A stretch of DNA of 6,007 nt from an uncultured Clostridia bacterium (lineage in GTDB: Bacteria > Bacillota > Clostridia > Oscillospirales > Ruminococcaceae). Each line of letters starts with the position of its first letter. Within the stretch, counting starts at the first letter, position 1. The stretch lies in NCBI GenBank assembly GCA_947177545.1, contig CAMWVF010000076.1, positions 1 through 6,007 of the forward strand. The letters are read 5' to 3'. Below the pieces are notes generated by a model, which did no database searches, had not been told where the DNA came from, and saw only the letters and a program-made list of their open reading frames with translations. Both the position numbers and the translations under genes were made by a program. Shown here one piece after another: positions 1-5,510 of the stretch.

Positions 1-161
1 TGGCTATGGCTCTCAACACGCTGAAGCCGAAGTACGTAAATTCCAAAAAAGGCGAGCTTTTCACAAAGCTCAACGCTACCAAAATGCAGAATACGGTGGA
101 CATCGACGTTGCCGTTGCAAAGGCGATATCGGTAGTAAGCGCGTCACCTCACAGAAAGTAA
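1..161 (+). CDS. ComFB-family protein, C-terminal part (5' truncated by window edge)
   Basis: The gene enters from the left edge in the frame whose first full codon is at position 3, and ends at TAA 159-161, giving 52 visible residues. The visible part reads ALNTLKPKYVNSKKGELFTK near its beginning, then a stretch around VDIDVAVAKAISVV and a terminal SPHRK. This matches the second half of the late-competence ComFB family, which typically has 'ALN-LxPxYV', 'KGE-F' and a final 'xPxH' segment. Full-length members are about 90-110 residues, so roughly half is missing, including any N-terminal cysteines. ComFB was named from the Bacillus comF operon, but the protein is not essential for competence. 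Some homologues in cyanobacteria and other bacteria have been described as cyclic-di-GMP receptors, and whether this one binds c-di-GMP cannot be read here. It lies 44 bp upstream of the DUF1538 gene with no terminator or obvious promoter between, so co-transcription is possible. Family assignment is fairly secure; function is open. Confidence 0.8.
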   Translation, partial: AMALNTLKPKYVNSKKGELFTKLNATKMQNTVDIDVAVAKAISVVSASPHRK

Positions 162-205
162 GTATGTTTTAACGGAATTTTTCGCAAATAAAAGGAGGAA
201 AGCTT

Positions 206-1789
206 TTGAAGAAAAATCTTATCGCCAAGATAAAGGAGTCATTGACTTCGGTACTTCCTGTAGCAGCGGTTGTTTTTCTTTTGACAGTAACTATCGTTCC
301 CGTTAGCGGCGAGCTTTTCTTCATGTTTTTTGTAGGTACTGTTTTCCTTATTTTGGGAATAGGTATGTTCACTCTGGGCGCGGACACGTCCATGATAATC
401 ATTGGCGAGAAAATCGGCGCACAGCTTACAAAATCAAGGAAAATGCCATTTATTCTGCCAGTGTGTTTTATAATTGGCGTTTTGGTAACCGTTGCCGAGC
501 CTGATTTAAAGGTGCTTGCGGAGCAGACCCCAATAGTGGACTCAACGGTCATGGTATGGGCTGTGGGTGTGGGCGTAGGACTGTTTCTCGTCCTCGCCTT
601 TTTAAGAATTTTTTTGCAGTTTAAAATATCGGCGCTGTTTATAATTTTCTACAGTATAGTGTTTATTTTCGCCTGTTCGCCTCTTATTTCGGCGGACTTT
701 ATCCCCGCCGCTTTCGATTCGGGGGGAGTTACGACGGGACCCATAACCGTCCCATTTATAATGGCTTTGGGCGTTGGTTTGTCCTCTATCCGAGGTGATA
801 AGACTTCCGCGGAGGACAGCTTCGGACTGGTTGCTCTTTGTTCTATAGGACCGATATTGACGGTGCTTATTTTAGGTGCGTTAAACAATACCGAAACGGC
901 GCAGCAGGAGCTTTCTCACCCAAATGCATACGATACGGTGTCGGAGGCTTTTGGAGAATTTTTACATAATTTCCCGCATTACATACAGGACGTGGCTTCC
1001 GCACTTTTGCCCATAGTGGTGTTCTTTTTGATATTTAATGTTGTTTTTTTGAAGCTTGACAAAAAAACCATGCTTAAAATTTTTGTGGGTATAGGCTTTA
1101 CGTATGTGGGACTTGTGCTTTTTCTCACAGGGGCAAACGTTGGTTTCATGCCTTTGGGTCAGTATATCGGCGAAAGTCTTGCGGGCAGCCGTTTTTCATG
1201 GCTTCTTGTGCCTATAGGAATGCTCATTGGTTACTTTATAGTTTCGGCGGAACCTGCGGTGCACGTTCTTAAACAGCAGGTTGAGAATATTACCGAGGGC
1301 AGGATTTCCGCCCGCTCGCTTGAAATAAGCCTTGCGCTGGGTGTGGCTGCTTCAGTGGGAATTTCCATGCTGCGTGTACTGACGGGAGTTTCCATAATGT
1401 GGTTTCTTATTCCGGGGTACGCGTTGTCGCTGATAATAAGCTGCATAGTGCCGCCTATATTTACCTCAGTGGCTTTCGACGCAGGCGGAGTTGCTTCGGG
1501 ACCCCTTACGGCGACGTTCCTGCTTCCCCTTGCAATGGGAGCTTGCAGCGCGGTTCCCGGGGGAGATATTACTACGGACGCTTTTGGAATTGTGGCAATG
1601 GTTGCCATGACCCCGTTGCTGACGATACAGATCTTAGGTCTTGTCAGCAAGTTCAAGAAGACTGCTTTGTCTCCTGAAAAGACAGTGCAGACCGTACTTA
1701 TCGGACAGGCGGCTTTCCCAATTGCGCTTGACGAAAGCTGCGACAAAGCCGTATTCCCCAAGGCGGTTGAAAGGAGCTCAGGAGTATGA
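206..1789 (+). CDS. DUF1538 family polytopic membrane protein (two DUF1538 repeats), putative transporter
   Basis: The predicted protein is 527 residues and highly hydrophobic, with many likely membrane helices, so it acts in the cytoplasmic membrane. It starts at TTG 206, supported by AAAGGAGG at 191-198 with a 7-nt gap; there is no in-frame ATG nearby. The protein is an internal duplication. 'LGADTSMIIIGEKIGAQL' (about 57-74) aligns with 'TGANVGFMPLGQYIGESL' (about 308-325), 'VAEPDLKVL' (96-104) with 'SAEPAVHVL' (347-355), and 'FDSGGVTTGP' (170-179) with 'FDAGGVASGP' (424-433), all offset by about 251-254 residues. The repeated AEP and FD-GGV-(T/S)GP motifs, each followed by an acidic 'D-FG(L/I)VA' segment, are good candidates for a substrate- or ion-binding core made from two halves. 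A soluble, probably cytosolic tail follows from about residue 482. DUF1538 has no established function known to me; the transporter role is inferred from architecture and from the translationally coupled PII-like gene. Family assignment is confident, substrate unknown. Confidence 0.87.
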   Translation: MKKNLIAKIKESLTSVLPVAAVVFLLTVTIVPVSGELFFMFFVGTVFLILGIGMFTLGADTSMIIIGEKIGAQLTKSRKMPFILPVCFIIGVLVTVAEPDLKVLAEQTPIVDSTVMVWAVGVGVGLFLVLAFLRIFLQFKISALFIIFYSIVFIFACSPLISADFIPAAFDSGGVTTGPITVPFIMALGVGLSSIRGDKTSAEDSFGLVALCSIGPILTVLILGALNNTETAQQELSHPNAYDTVSEAFGEFLHNFPHYIQDVASALLPIVVFFLIFNVVFLKLDKKTMLKIFVGIGFTYVGLVLFLTGANVGFMPLGQYIGESLAGSRFSWLLVPIGMLIGYFIVSAEPAVHVLKQQVENITEGRISARSLEISLALGVAASVGISMLRVLTGVSIMWFLIPGYALSLIISCIVPPIFTSVAFDAGGVASGPLTATFLLPLAMGACSAVPGGDITTDAFGIVAMVAMTPLLTIQILGLVSKFKKTALSPEKTVQTVLIGQAAFPIALDESCDKAVFPKAVERSSGV

Positions 1790-2469
1790 AAGCAATGTTT
1801 GTTATCGCCGAATATGGCTGTGCGCATACTGTCAGGGAAGTTTTTGAAAAGGAAAGCTTGCCATGCCGCTTCATGCTCCACGGTCACGGCTCTGCGGACA
1901 GCGAAATGCTGGACTATCTGGGCTTGGGTGACAATAAGAAAATAATCGCTGTGACCTTTGCGGCAAACGACGCAGTACTTAATCTGTACAGAATTTTTAA
2001 CGACAGGCTTTCCCTTAGCCGCGCAGGAACGGGAATTGCCTTTGCAGTACCCGTTTCGGGGGCGTCGGGACTGGCGTTCGCCTTAAACGGAACAAACGCC
2101 GAAACGGAGGGAAACGCTGAAATGGCAGAGCCGAAATACGAGCTGATAATTACTATAGTGAACAGGGGTGGCTTTGAAGCAGTAAAGGAAGCCTCCAAAG
2201 CCGCAGGTGCACGGGGCGGAACATTGCTCCACGGCTTGGGACTGGGCGGCGAGGAAGCCGCAAAGTTTCTCGGTATCTCAATTCAGCCCGAAAAGGATAT
2301 CGTACTTATCGTTGTTGAGCGTGAGGACAGGGAAAATGTCATGCAGTATATTCTTGACAAGGCGGGTATTCTTACCGATTACCGCGGAATATGTTTCTCC
2401 CTGCCTGTGGACAGTGCACTGGGACTTGCGGGCAAAAACGACGATATTACTAAAATTATCAAGCAGTAG
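1786..2469 (+). CDS. Tandem double-domain PII-like (GlnB-fold) regulatory protein
   Basis: The 227-residue protein contains two PII-type domains in a row. Domain 2 (about 117-215) is the clearer: 'AGARGGTLLHGLG' (140-152), 'FLGISIQPEKDIVLIVV' (161-177) and the terminal strand 'GICFSLPVDSALGL' (201-214) are characteristic of P-II family proteins. Domain 1 (about 1-100) keeps the frame of the fold ('LHGHG' 31-35, 'YLGLGDNKKIIAVTF' 44-58, 'GTGIAFAVPVSGASGL' 81-96) but is more divergent and lacks 'GARGGT'. PII proteins are cytosolic trimers that bind nucleotides in inter-subunit clefts and control transporters or enzymes through the T-loop; here the T-loop region is short, with no uridylylation-type tyrosine visible. 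The ATG overlaps the DUF1538 stop by 4 bp (ATGA), and AAGGAG at 1771-1776 is the likely ribosome site. The coupling suggests this protein senses a metabolite and regulates the DUF1538 protein. Assignment of the second domain is strong, of the first good; the ligand is unknown. Confidence 0.88.
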   Translation: MKAMFVIAEYGCAHTVREVFEKESLPCRFMLHGHGSADSEMLDYLGLGDNKKIIAVTFAANDAVLNLYRIFNDRLSLSRAGTGIAFAVPVSGASGLAFALNGTNAETEGNAEMAEPKYELIITIVNRGGFEAVKEASKAAGARGGTLLHGLGLGGEEAAKFLGISIQPEKDIVLIVVEREDRENVMQYILDKAGILTDYRGICFSLPVDSALGLAGKNDDITKIIKQ

Positions 2470-2481
2470 GAAGATGAAAAT

Positions 2482-2994
2482 ATGCTTAGCGATACATTAA
2501 AGCTTGCAGGGACGGTCAACGACTCAATTGTGGACGGTCCCGGGATAAGGTTCACGATTTTTGTTCAGGGCTGTCCTCACCGCTGCAAGGGCTGCCACAA
2601 CCCCCACACCCATGATTTTGAGGGTGGGGAGACAGTCACTCTCGAAAGTCTCCTTGAAAAGATAAAGGGCAATCCTCTTCTTGACGGGGTAACGTTCAGC
2701 GGCGGCGAGCCGTTCTGTCAGGCAAAGCAGCTTTCGGAACTCGGCTCTGAGATAAAAAAGTCTGGCATGAATATTGTTGCGTACACGGGCTACACCTTTG
2801 AGTATCTTACTGAGAACGCAAATGCCGAAAATTTTTACAGCGAACTGCTGTCTGTTACAGATTATTTGGTGGACGGTCCTTTTGAGCTTGACAAGCGGGA
2901 TATTCTGTTAAAATTCCGCGGCAGTTCAAATCAGCGGATAATTGATATAAAAAAAAGTCTTTCCGAAAAAAAAGTTGTTGAAACGGACATTTAA
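2482..2994 (+). CDS. nrdG: Anaerobic ribonucleoside-triphosphate reductase activating protein (radical SAM)
   Basis: NrdG uses a [4Fe-4S] cluster and S-adenosylmethionine to create the glycyl radical on NrdD, the oxygen-sensitive ribonucleotide reductase. The 170-residue protein has 'DSIVDGPGIRFTIFVQGC' near the N-terminus, the radical SAM cysteines in the NrdG form CxxxCxxC (C31, C35, C38, 'CPHRCKGC') followed by HNP, the SAM-contact motif 'FSGGEP' (72-77), 'DYLVDGPF' (127-134) and 'FRGSSNQR' (145-152). Size fits the family (about 150-180). It starts at ATG 2482, 12 nt after the PII-like stop; the AGGAAG that may serve as ribosome site overlaps that stop codon, so it probably belongs to the same transcript. 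Usually nrdG lies next to nrdD; no nrdD is downstream here and none is seen upstream in the window. The last codons include two A8 runs (2949-2956, 2966-2973). Pyruvate formate-lyase activase is an alternative radical SAM family, but the size and motifs favour NrdG. Confidence 0.93.
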   Translation: MLSDTLKLAGTVNDSIVDGPGIRFTIFVQGCPHRCKGCHNPHTHDFEGGETVTLESLLEKIKGNPLLDGVTFSGGEPFCQAKQLSELGSEIKKSGMNIVAYTGYTFEYLTENANAENFYSELLSVTDYLVDGPFELDKRDILLKFRGSSNQRIIDIKKSLSEKKVVETDI

Positions 2995-2997
2995 CAC

Positions 2998-3026
2998 TTG
3001 AAAAATATAAAAAAAAATGCTATATT
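2998..3026 (+). promoter_or_regulatory. Sigma-A type promoter for the lipoprotein-methyltransferase unit
   Basis: A -35 box TTGAAA (2998-3003) and a -10 box TATATT (3021-3026) are separated by exactly 17 bp, and a TGC just before the -10 gives an extended -10. The expected transcription start is about 3032-3034. It begins four bases after the nrdG stop, so the lipoprotein gene has its own promoter, although no terminator separates it from nrdG. The spacer contains an A9 run (3009-3017). Confidence 0.75.
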
Positions 3027-3053
3027 AGAATATGAGAAAATTTGAAAAAATTA

Positions 3054-3060
3054 AGAGGAG
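3054..3060 (+). promoter_or_regulatory. Ribosome binding site that fixes the lipoprotein start at TTG 3068
   Basis: AGAGGAG at 3054-3060 lies 7 nt before an in-frame TTG at 3068. The in-frame ATG at 3032 lies at or within one or two bases of the predicted transcription start and has no ribosome site upstream of it. The TTG start also gives a normal signal peptide beginning MKHIRR. The site therefore decides the start. Confidence 0.78.
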
Positions 3061-3067
3061 TATTGCC

Positions 3068-4681
3068 TTGAAACATATTCGACGTACAGCATTTATTTTT
3101 TTGTTTATTTTTTTGGTGACTTTGGTGCCGTCCTGCACCGAGGACGACGGTTCGGGTCACATTTTTAAAATGAATATCGAGAACAATCCTAAAAACCTTG
3201 ACCCCCAGCTTGCGGAGGATAAGGAGTCCCTCATCATAATAGAAAATATGCTGGAGGGGCTGGTGAGAGTTTTGCCCGAGGGGGGGATAGTCCCAGCGGC
3301 GGCGGAAAGCTTTGATATGTCTGAGGACGGCTTGACTTATACCTTTTATTTGAAGCAGGGACGGGAATGGGAGAGCCTTGCGGATTTTTCCGAGCCTGTC
3401 ACAGCTGACGATTTTGTTTACACTTTTCACAGGCTTTTCGACCCCGATATAGGTTCGCCCTACGGCAAGGATTACGTCTGTATAAAAAACGGCAGCGCGG
3501 TACTGAACGGTACTAAAGGTCTCAATGATTTAGGCGTTAAGGCGTTGGACGAATACACTGTGGAATTTACTTTAGAGTACCCATATTACGACTTTTTGTC
3601 TCTGCTTGCAAGAAGTTCCGCAATGCCTTGTTGTGAGAAATTTTTTGTATTTTCAAAGGGCAGATACGGAATGGCGGCGGACGCTGTTGCTTCTAACGGA
3701 GCATTCTATCTGAAGGAATGGAATTTTGATCCGTATTGGGACAACAATTACCTTATAATGCGGCGGAACATTTCCTACTCCGAAAAAAATTACGTCTATC
3801 CGTATAGCTTGAACTTTTTTATAACGGGGGACGGTACTGAACACCGCGACGATTTTTTGTCAGGCAATACCGATTGCTGCATTGCTGACAGGTACGACGA
3901 AAAGCTTTTTAATGATGCTGTCTCCTATGGAGTAGACAGCAAAACCGCAGGTCTTGTGTTTAATCCTAATTCGGAATATTTTGGCAGCAAGCCGTTTCGT
4001 GAAGCTTTGGCAAAATCCTTGAACAGGGAGGAATATGCTCGAAGCCTGCCACAAGGTCTGACTGTTGCATACGGCGTTATTCCCGCGGGGATAACCGTAC
4101 AGGGCAGGAGCTACAGAGAGCTTGTGCCAGACAGGACGTTTTCTGTTTACGACGCGGGATTTGCGGAGTTTTGGGAAACCGCTCTCAAATCTATGAAGCT
4201 TGATTCTGTGGATAATGTGAAAATAACTGTCCCGGACAGCTTTTCGGGAATTGATATTATCTATGATATTACCGATTATTGGCGGGAAAATCTGCTTTTT
4301 GACTGCGGTATAGAGGTGGTCTCGGAGAACGAGTACAACGAAAAGGTTGAAAGCGGCGATTACGAGATTTTGCTGACAGAGCTTACGGCGGAGCAGGATT
4401 CCGCATACGAGCTTTTGGAGAATTTTGTGAACAGAGGCTGCTTCAAGAGCAGCGAAGTTCCCGATCTTATGGCAGTTTTGAACAGTTCCAAAACGGCGGT
4501 GAGCATTTCCGACGGCACGGAGCGTTTTCGTACTGCCGAGACAAGGATCATTGAGAATTACCTGTTTGTTCCGATATGCTATGAGAGCCGCTATCTTGTA
4601 TGCGGTGAGGACGCCGCCGATTTGGCGTACTACCCATTTGACGACACAATCTGGTTCGGCGAGGCGAAATATTTTGATTAA
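3068..4681 (+). CDS. OppA-type (SBP_bac_5) oligopeptide-binding lipoprotein of an ABC transporter
   Basis: With the TTG start the protein has 537 residues. It begins with a lipoprotein signal: MKHIRR, a hydrophobic stretch to about residue 22, then the lipobox-like VPSC with Cys23 as the expected lipidated residue, followed by acidic TEDDG. The mature part has the order expected of family-5 solute-binding proteins: 'NNPKNLDPQLAED' (from about 39), 'MLEGLVR' with 'AAAESFDMSEDGLTYTFYL', 'VTADDFVYTFHRLFDP', 'ALDEYTVEFTL', 'SNGAFYLKEW', 'SKPFREALAKSLNREEYA', and a C-terminal 'AETRIIENYLFVPICYESRY'. It would sit on the outer face of the membrane and deliver peptides, or a similar solute, to an ABC permease. 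No permease or ATPase gene is in the window, so it looks like an orphan binding protein that either borrows a transporter or acts as a sensor. It stops at TAA 4679-4681, a few bases before the methyltransferase gene. The ligand cannot be deduced. Confidence 0.9.
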   Translation: MKHIRRTAFIFLFIFLVTLVPSCTEDDGSGHIFKMNIENNPKNLDPQLAEDKESLIIIENMLEGLVRVLPEGGIVPAAAESFDMSEDGLTYTFYLKQGREWESLADFSEPVTADDFVYTFHRLFDPDIGSPYGKDYVCIKNGSAVLNGTKGLNDLGVKALDEYTVEFTLEYPYYDFLSLLARSSAMPCCEKFFVFSKGRYGMAADAVASNGAFYLKEWNFDPYWDNNYLIMRRNISYSEKNYVYPYSLNFFITGDGTEHRDDFLSGNTDCCIADRYDEKLFNDAVSYGVDSKTAGLVFNPNSEYFGSKPFREALAKSLNREEYARSLPQGLTVAYGVIPAGITVQGRSYRELVPDRTFSVYDAGFAEFWETALKSMKLDSVDNVKITVPDSFSGIDIIYDITDYWRENLLFDCGIEVVSENEYNEKVESGDYEILLTELTAEQDSAYELLENFVNRGCFKSSEVPDLMAVLNSSKTAVSISDGTERFRTAETRIIENYLFVPICYESRYLVCGEDAADLAYYPFDDTIWFGEAKYFD

Positions 4682-4688
4682 TGGGGGT

Positions 4689-5363
4689 ATGGCTTTGAAC
4701 GACAATTCCTCCGCCTTTAACTCGGCGGAATATGATGAAAAAATTCGGCGGACTTTGCCGTACTATGACGATTTTTTTGCGAATATAATTAGTACGGTCA
4801 GGGCAAGGGGACAAGTCCCGAAGTCATGGTTGGACGTTGGCTGCGGCACGGGAAAGCTTGCGGAACACGTCCTTAAAAGCTTTGATATTAAAAGATTTGT
4901 TTTCTGCGACAGTTCAGAGGAAATGCTGAATATCGCGAGAGGACGCTTTTCTGCGGAAAACACGGAATTTCTCCTTGCGGACGTTCGTGAGCTTACTTTC
5001 CGAAATGAGTTTGACATAGTGACAGCGGTGCAGGTCAACCACTATTTTAAGGGTGAGGGACGGGTTACTGCTCTGAAAAAATGCTTTGAGGCTCTTAGAT
5101 CGGGCGGAATGTATATGTGCTTTGAAAATTTTGCACCGTACAGCGAGGCGGGGCGGCGGCTTTATCTTGACAGGTGGAAAAATTTCCAGCTTGAACAGGG
5201 CAGGTCTCCCGCTGCGTGCGATGAACATATCGGCAGATATGCTAAGGAATATTTTCCGGTATCGCTTACGGAGCAGTTGCAGATTATGCTGGACTGCGGC
5301 TTCAAGACTGCGGAAATTTTGTGGGTTTCTTATATGCAGGCGGGATTTTTGGGGATAAAATAA
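4689..5363 (+). CDS. Class I SAM-dependent methyltransferase
   Basis: The cytosolic protein has 224 residues with a Rossmann-type methyltransferase core: motif I 'WLDVGCGTGKLAEHV' (47-61), an acidic residue at the end of strand 2 ('FVFCDSSEEML', D74), 'FLLADVRELTF' (94-104, D98), 'EFDIVTAVQVNHYF' (107-120) and the post-motif 'LRSGGMYMCFENFAP' (136-150). The remainder ('DRWKNFQLEQGR' and the helical C-terminus ending GFLGIK) probably forms the substrate lid. The motifs do not identify the substrate; a small molecule is more likely than DNA because there is no (D/N/S)PP(Y/F) motif. The start is ambiguous. ATG 4689 is only 1 nt from GGGGG (4683-4687), whereas TTG 4695 in the same frame is 7 nt from it, which would shorten the protein by two residues. 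The open frame extends further upstream inside the lipoprotein gene, but that part has no sensible start. It sits 7 bp after the lipoprotein stop, presumably in the same transcript, and a terminator follows. Confidence 0.87.
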   Translation: MALNDNSSAFNSAEYDEKIRRTLPYYDDFFANIISTVRARGQVPKSWLDVGCGTGKLAEHVLKSFDIKRFVFCDSSEEMLNIARGRFSAENTEFLLADVRELTFRNEFDIVTAVQVNHYFKGEGRVTALKKCFEALRSGGMYMCFENFAPYSEAGRRLYLDRWKNFQLEQGRSPAACDEHIGRYAKEYFPVSLTEQLQIMLDCGFKTAEILWVSYMQAGFLGIK

Positions 5364-5370
5364 TTTGTTA

Positions 5371-5388
5371 GGTTTATTCTAATAAACC
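5371..5388. promoter_or_regulatory. Operator-like dyad 1 (upstream of terminator)
   Basis: GGTTTATT-CT-AATAAACC is a perfect inverted repeat with 8-bp arms. It begins 7 bp after the methyltransferase stop and ends directly at the first base of the terminator stem. It matches the two dyads at the blaI promoter, so it is probably an upstream binding site of the same repressor. A weak RNA hairpin is possible but would have too small a loop to form fully. Confidence 0.65.
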
Positions 5389-5421
5389 AAAAAAGCTGTA
5401 CAGATTTTGTACAGCTTTTTT
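5389..5421. terminator. Rho-independent terminator, probably bidirectional
   Basis: The arm AAAAAAGCTGTACA (5389-5402) is perfectly complementary to TGTACAGCTTTTTT (5408-5421), with a 5-nt loop (GATTT). The T6 tract serves as the U-tail for transcripts from the left, and the A6 on the left arm gives the same for transcripts on the opposite strand. It closes the lipoprotein-methyltransferase unit and insulates it from blaI. Confidence 0.88.
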
Positions 5422-5422
5422 A

Positions 5423-5451
5423 TTGACAATAGAGGTTTGTTGTGATAAACT
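5423..5451 (+). promoter_or_regulatory. Promoter of the blaI-blaR1-like unit
   Basis: A perfect -35 TTGACA (5423-5428) lies 17 bp from TAAACT (5446-5451), which matches the -10 consensus at 4 of 6 bases. The expected start is about 5457-5459, leaving a leader of about 50 nt. The -35 begins two bases after the terminator stem. Dyad 2 covers most of the spacer and the whole -10, so repressor binding would block polymerase. Confidence 0.75.
5434..5451. promoter_or_regulatory. Operator-like dyad 2 (over spacer and -10)
   Basis: GGTTTGTT-GT-GATAAACT has the same 18-bp layout as dyads 1 and 3, with an imperfect right arm. Its centre is 63 bp from the centre of dyad 1 and 30 bp from that of dyad 3. 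The overlap with the -10 makes it the most likely repression site for autoregulation by the BlaI-type protein. Confidence 0.72.
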
Positions 5452-5463
5452 AATAACAGTAAA

Positions 5464-5481
5464 GGTTTACTAGAACAAACC
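5464..5481. promoter_or_regulatory. Operator-like dyad 3 (just after the transcription start)
   Basis: GGTTTACT-AG-AACAAACC repeats the dyad at roughly +6 to +24 of the predicted transcript. The arms match GGTTT/AAACC exactly, with one A/C mismatch at arm position 6. Paired with dyad 2 at a 30-bp spacing, it could allow two repressor dimers to bind on the same face of the helix. Confidence 0.72.
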
Positions 5482-5510
5482 CCATTTTGTACATATAAGG
5501 AGAACTAATA

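Noticed and set aside
162..205. Separate promoter for the DUF1538 gene
   Set aside because: The 44-bp gap holds a ribosome site but no convincing -35/-10 pair.
1231..1887. 218-codon minus-strand open frame across the DUF1538/PII junction
   Set aside because: It lies opposite two well-supported coding regions, has no family motif, and its Ala/Thr/Ser-rich content is what antisense of this coding sequence gives.
2949..3017. Phased A-tracts (A8, A8, A9) as a curved-DNA element
   Set aside because: Centres are about 17 and 43 bp apart, not consistently in multiples of a helical turn. The A8 runs are lysine-rich codons at the end of nrdG.
4551..4688. N-terminal extension of the methyltransferase to an ATG at 4551
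   Set aside because: It would overlap the lipoprotein gene by about 130 bp, and the extension reads as out-of-frame lipoprotein sequence. The starts at 4689 or 4695 are far more plausible.
3860..4705. Long open frame on the minus strand (281 codons) opposite the lipoprotein gene
   Set aside because: It mirrors the codon structure of a confidently identified gene, has no recognisable domain, and its translation is a compositionally odd mix of basic and aromatic residues. It is a shadow frame.
5397..5413. TGTACA repeats in the terminator as a canonical BlaI/CopY operator
   Set aside because: The TACA and TGTA halves are separated by 5 bases and not 2, and the symmetry is fully explained by the terminator stem.
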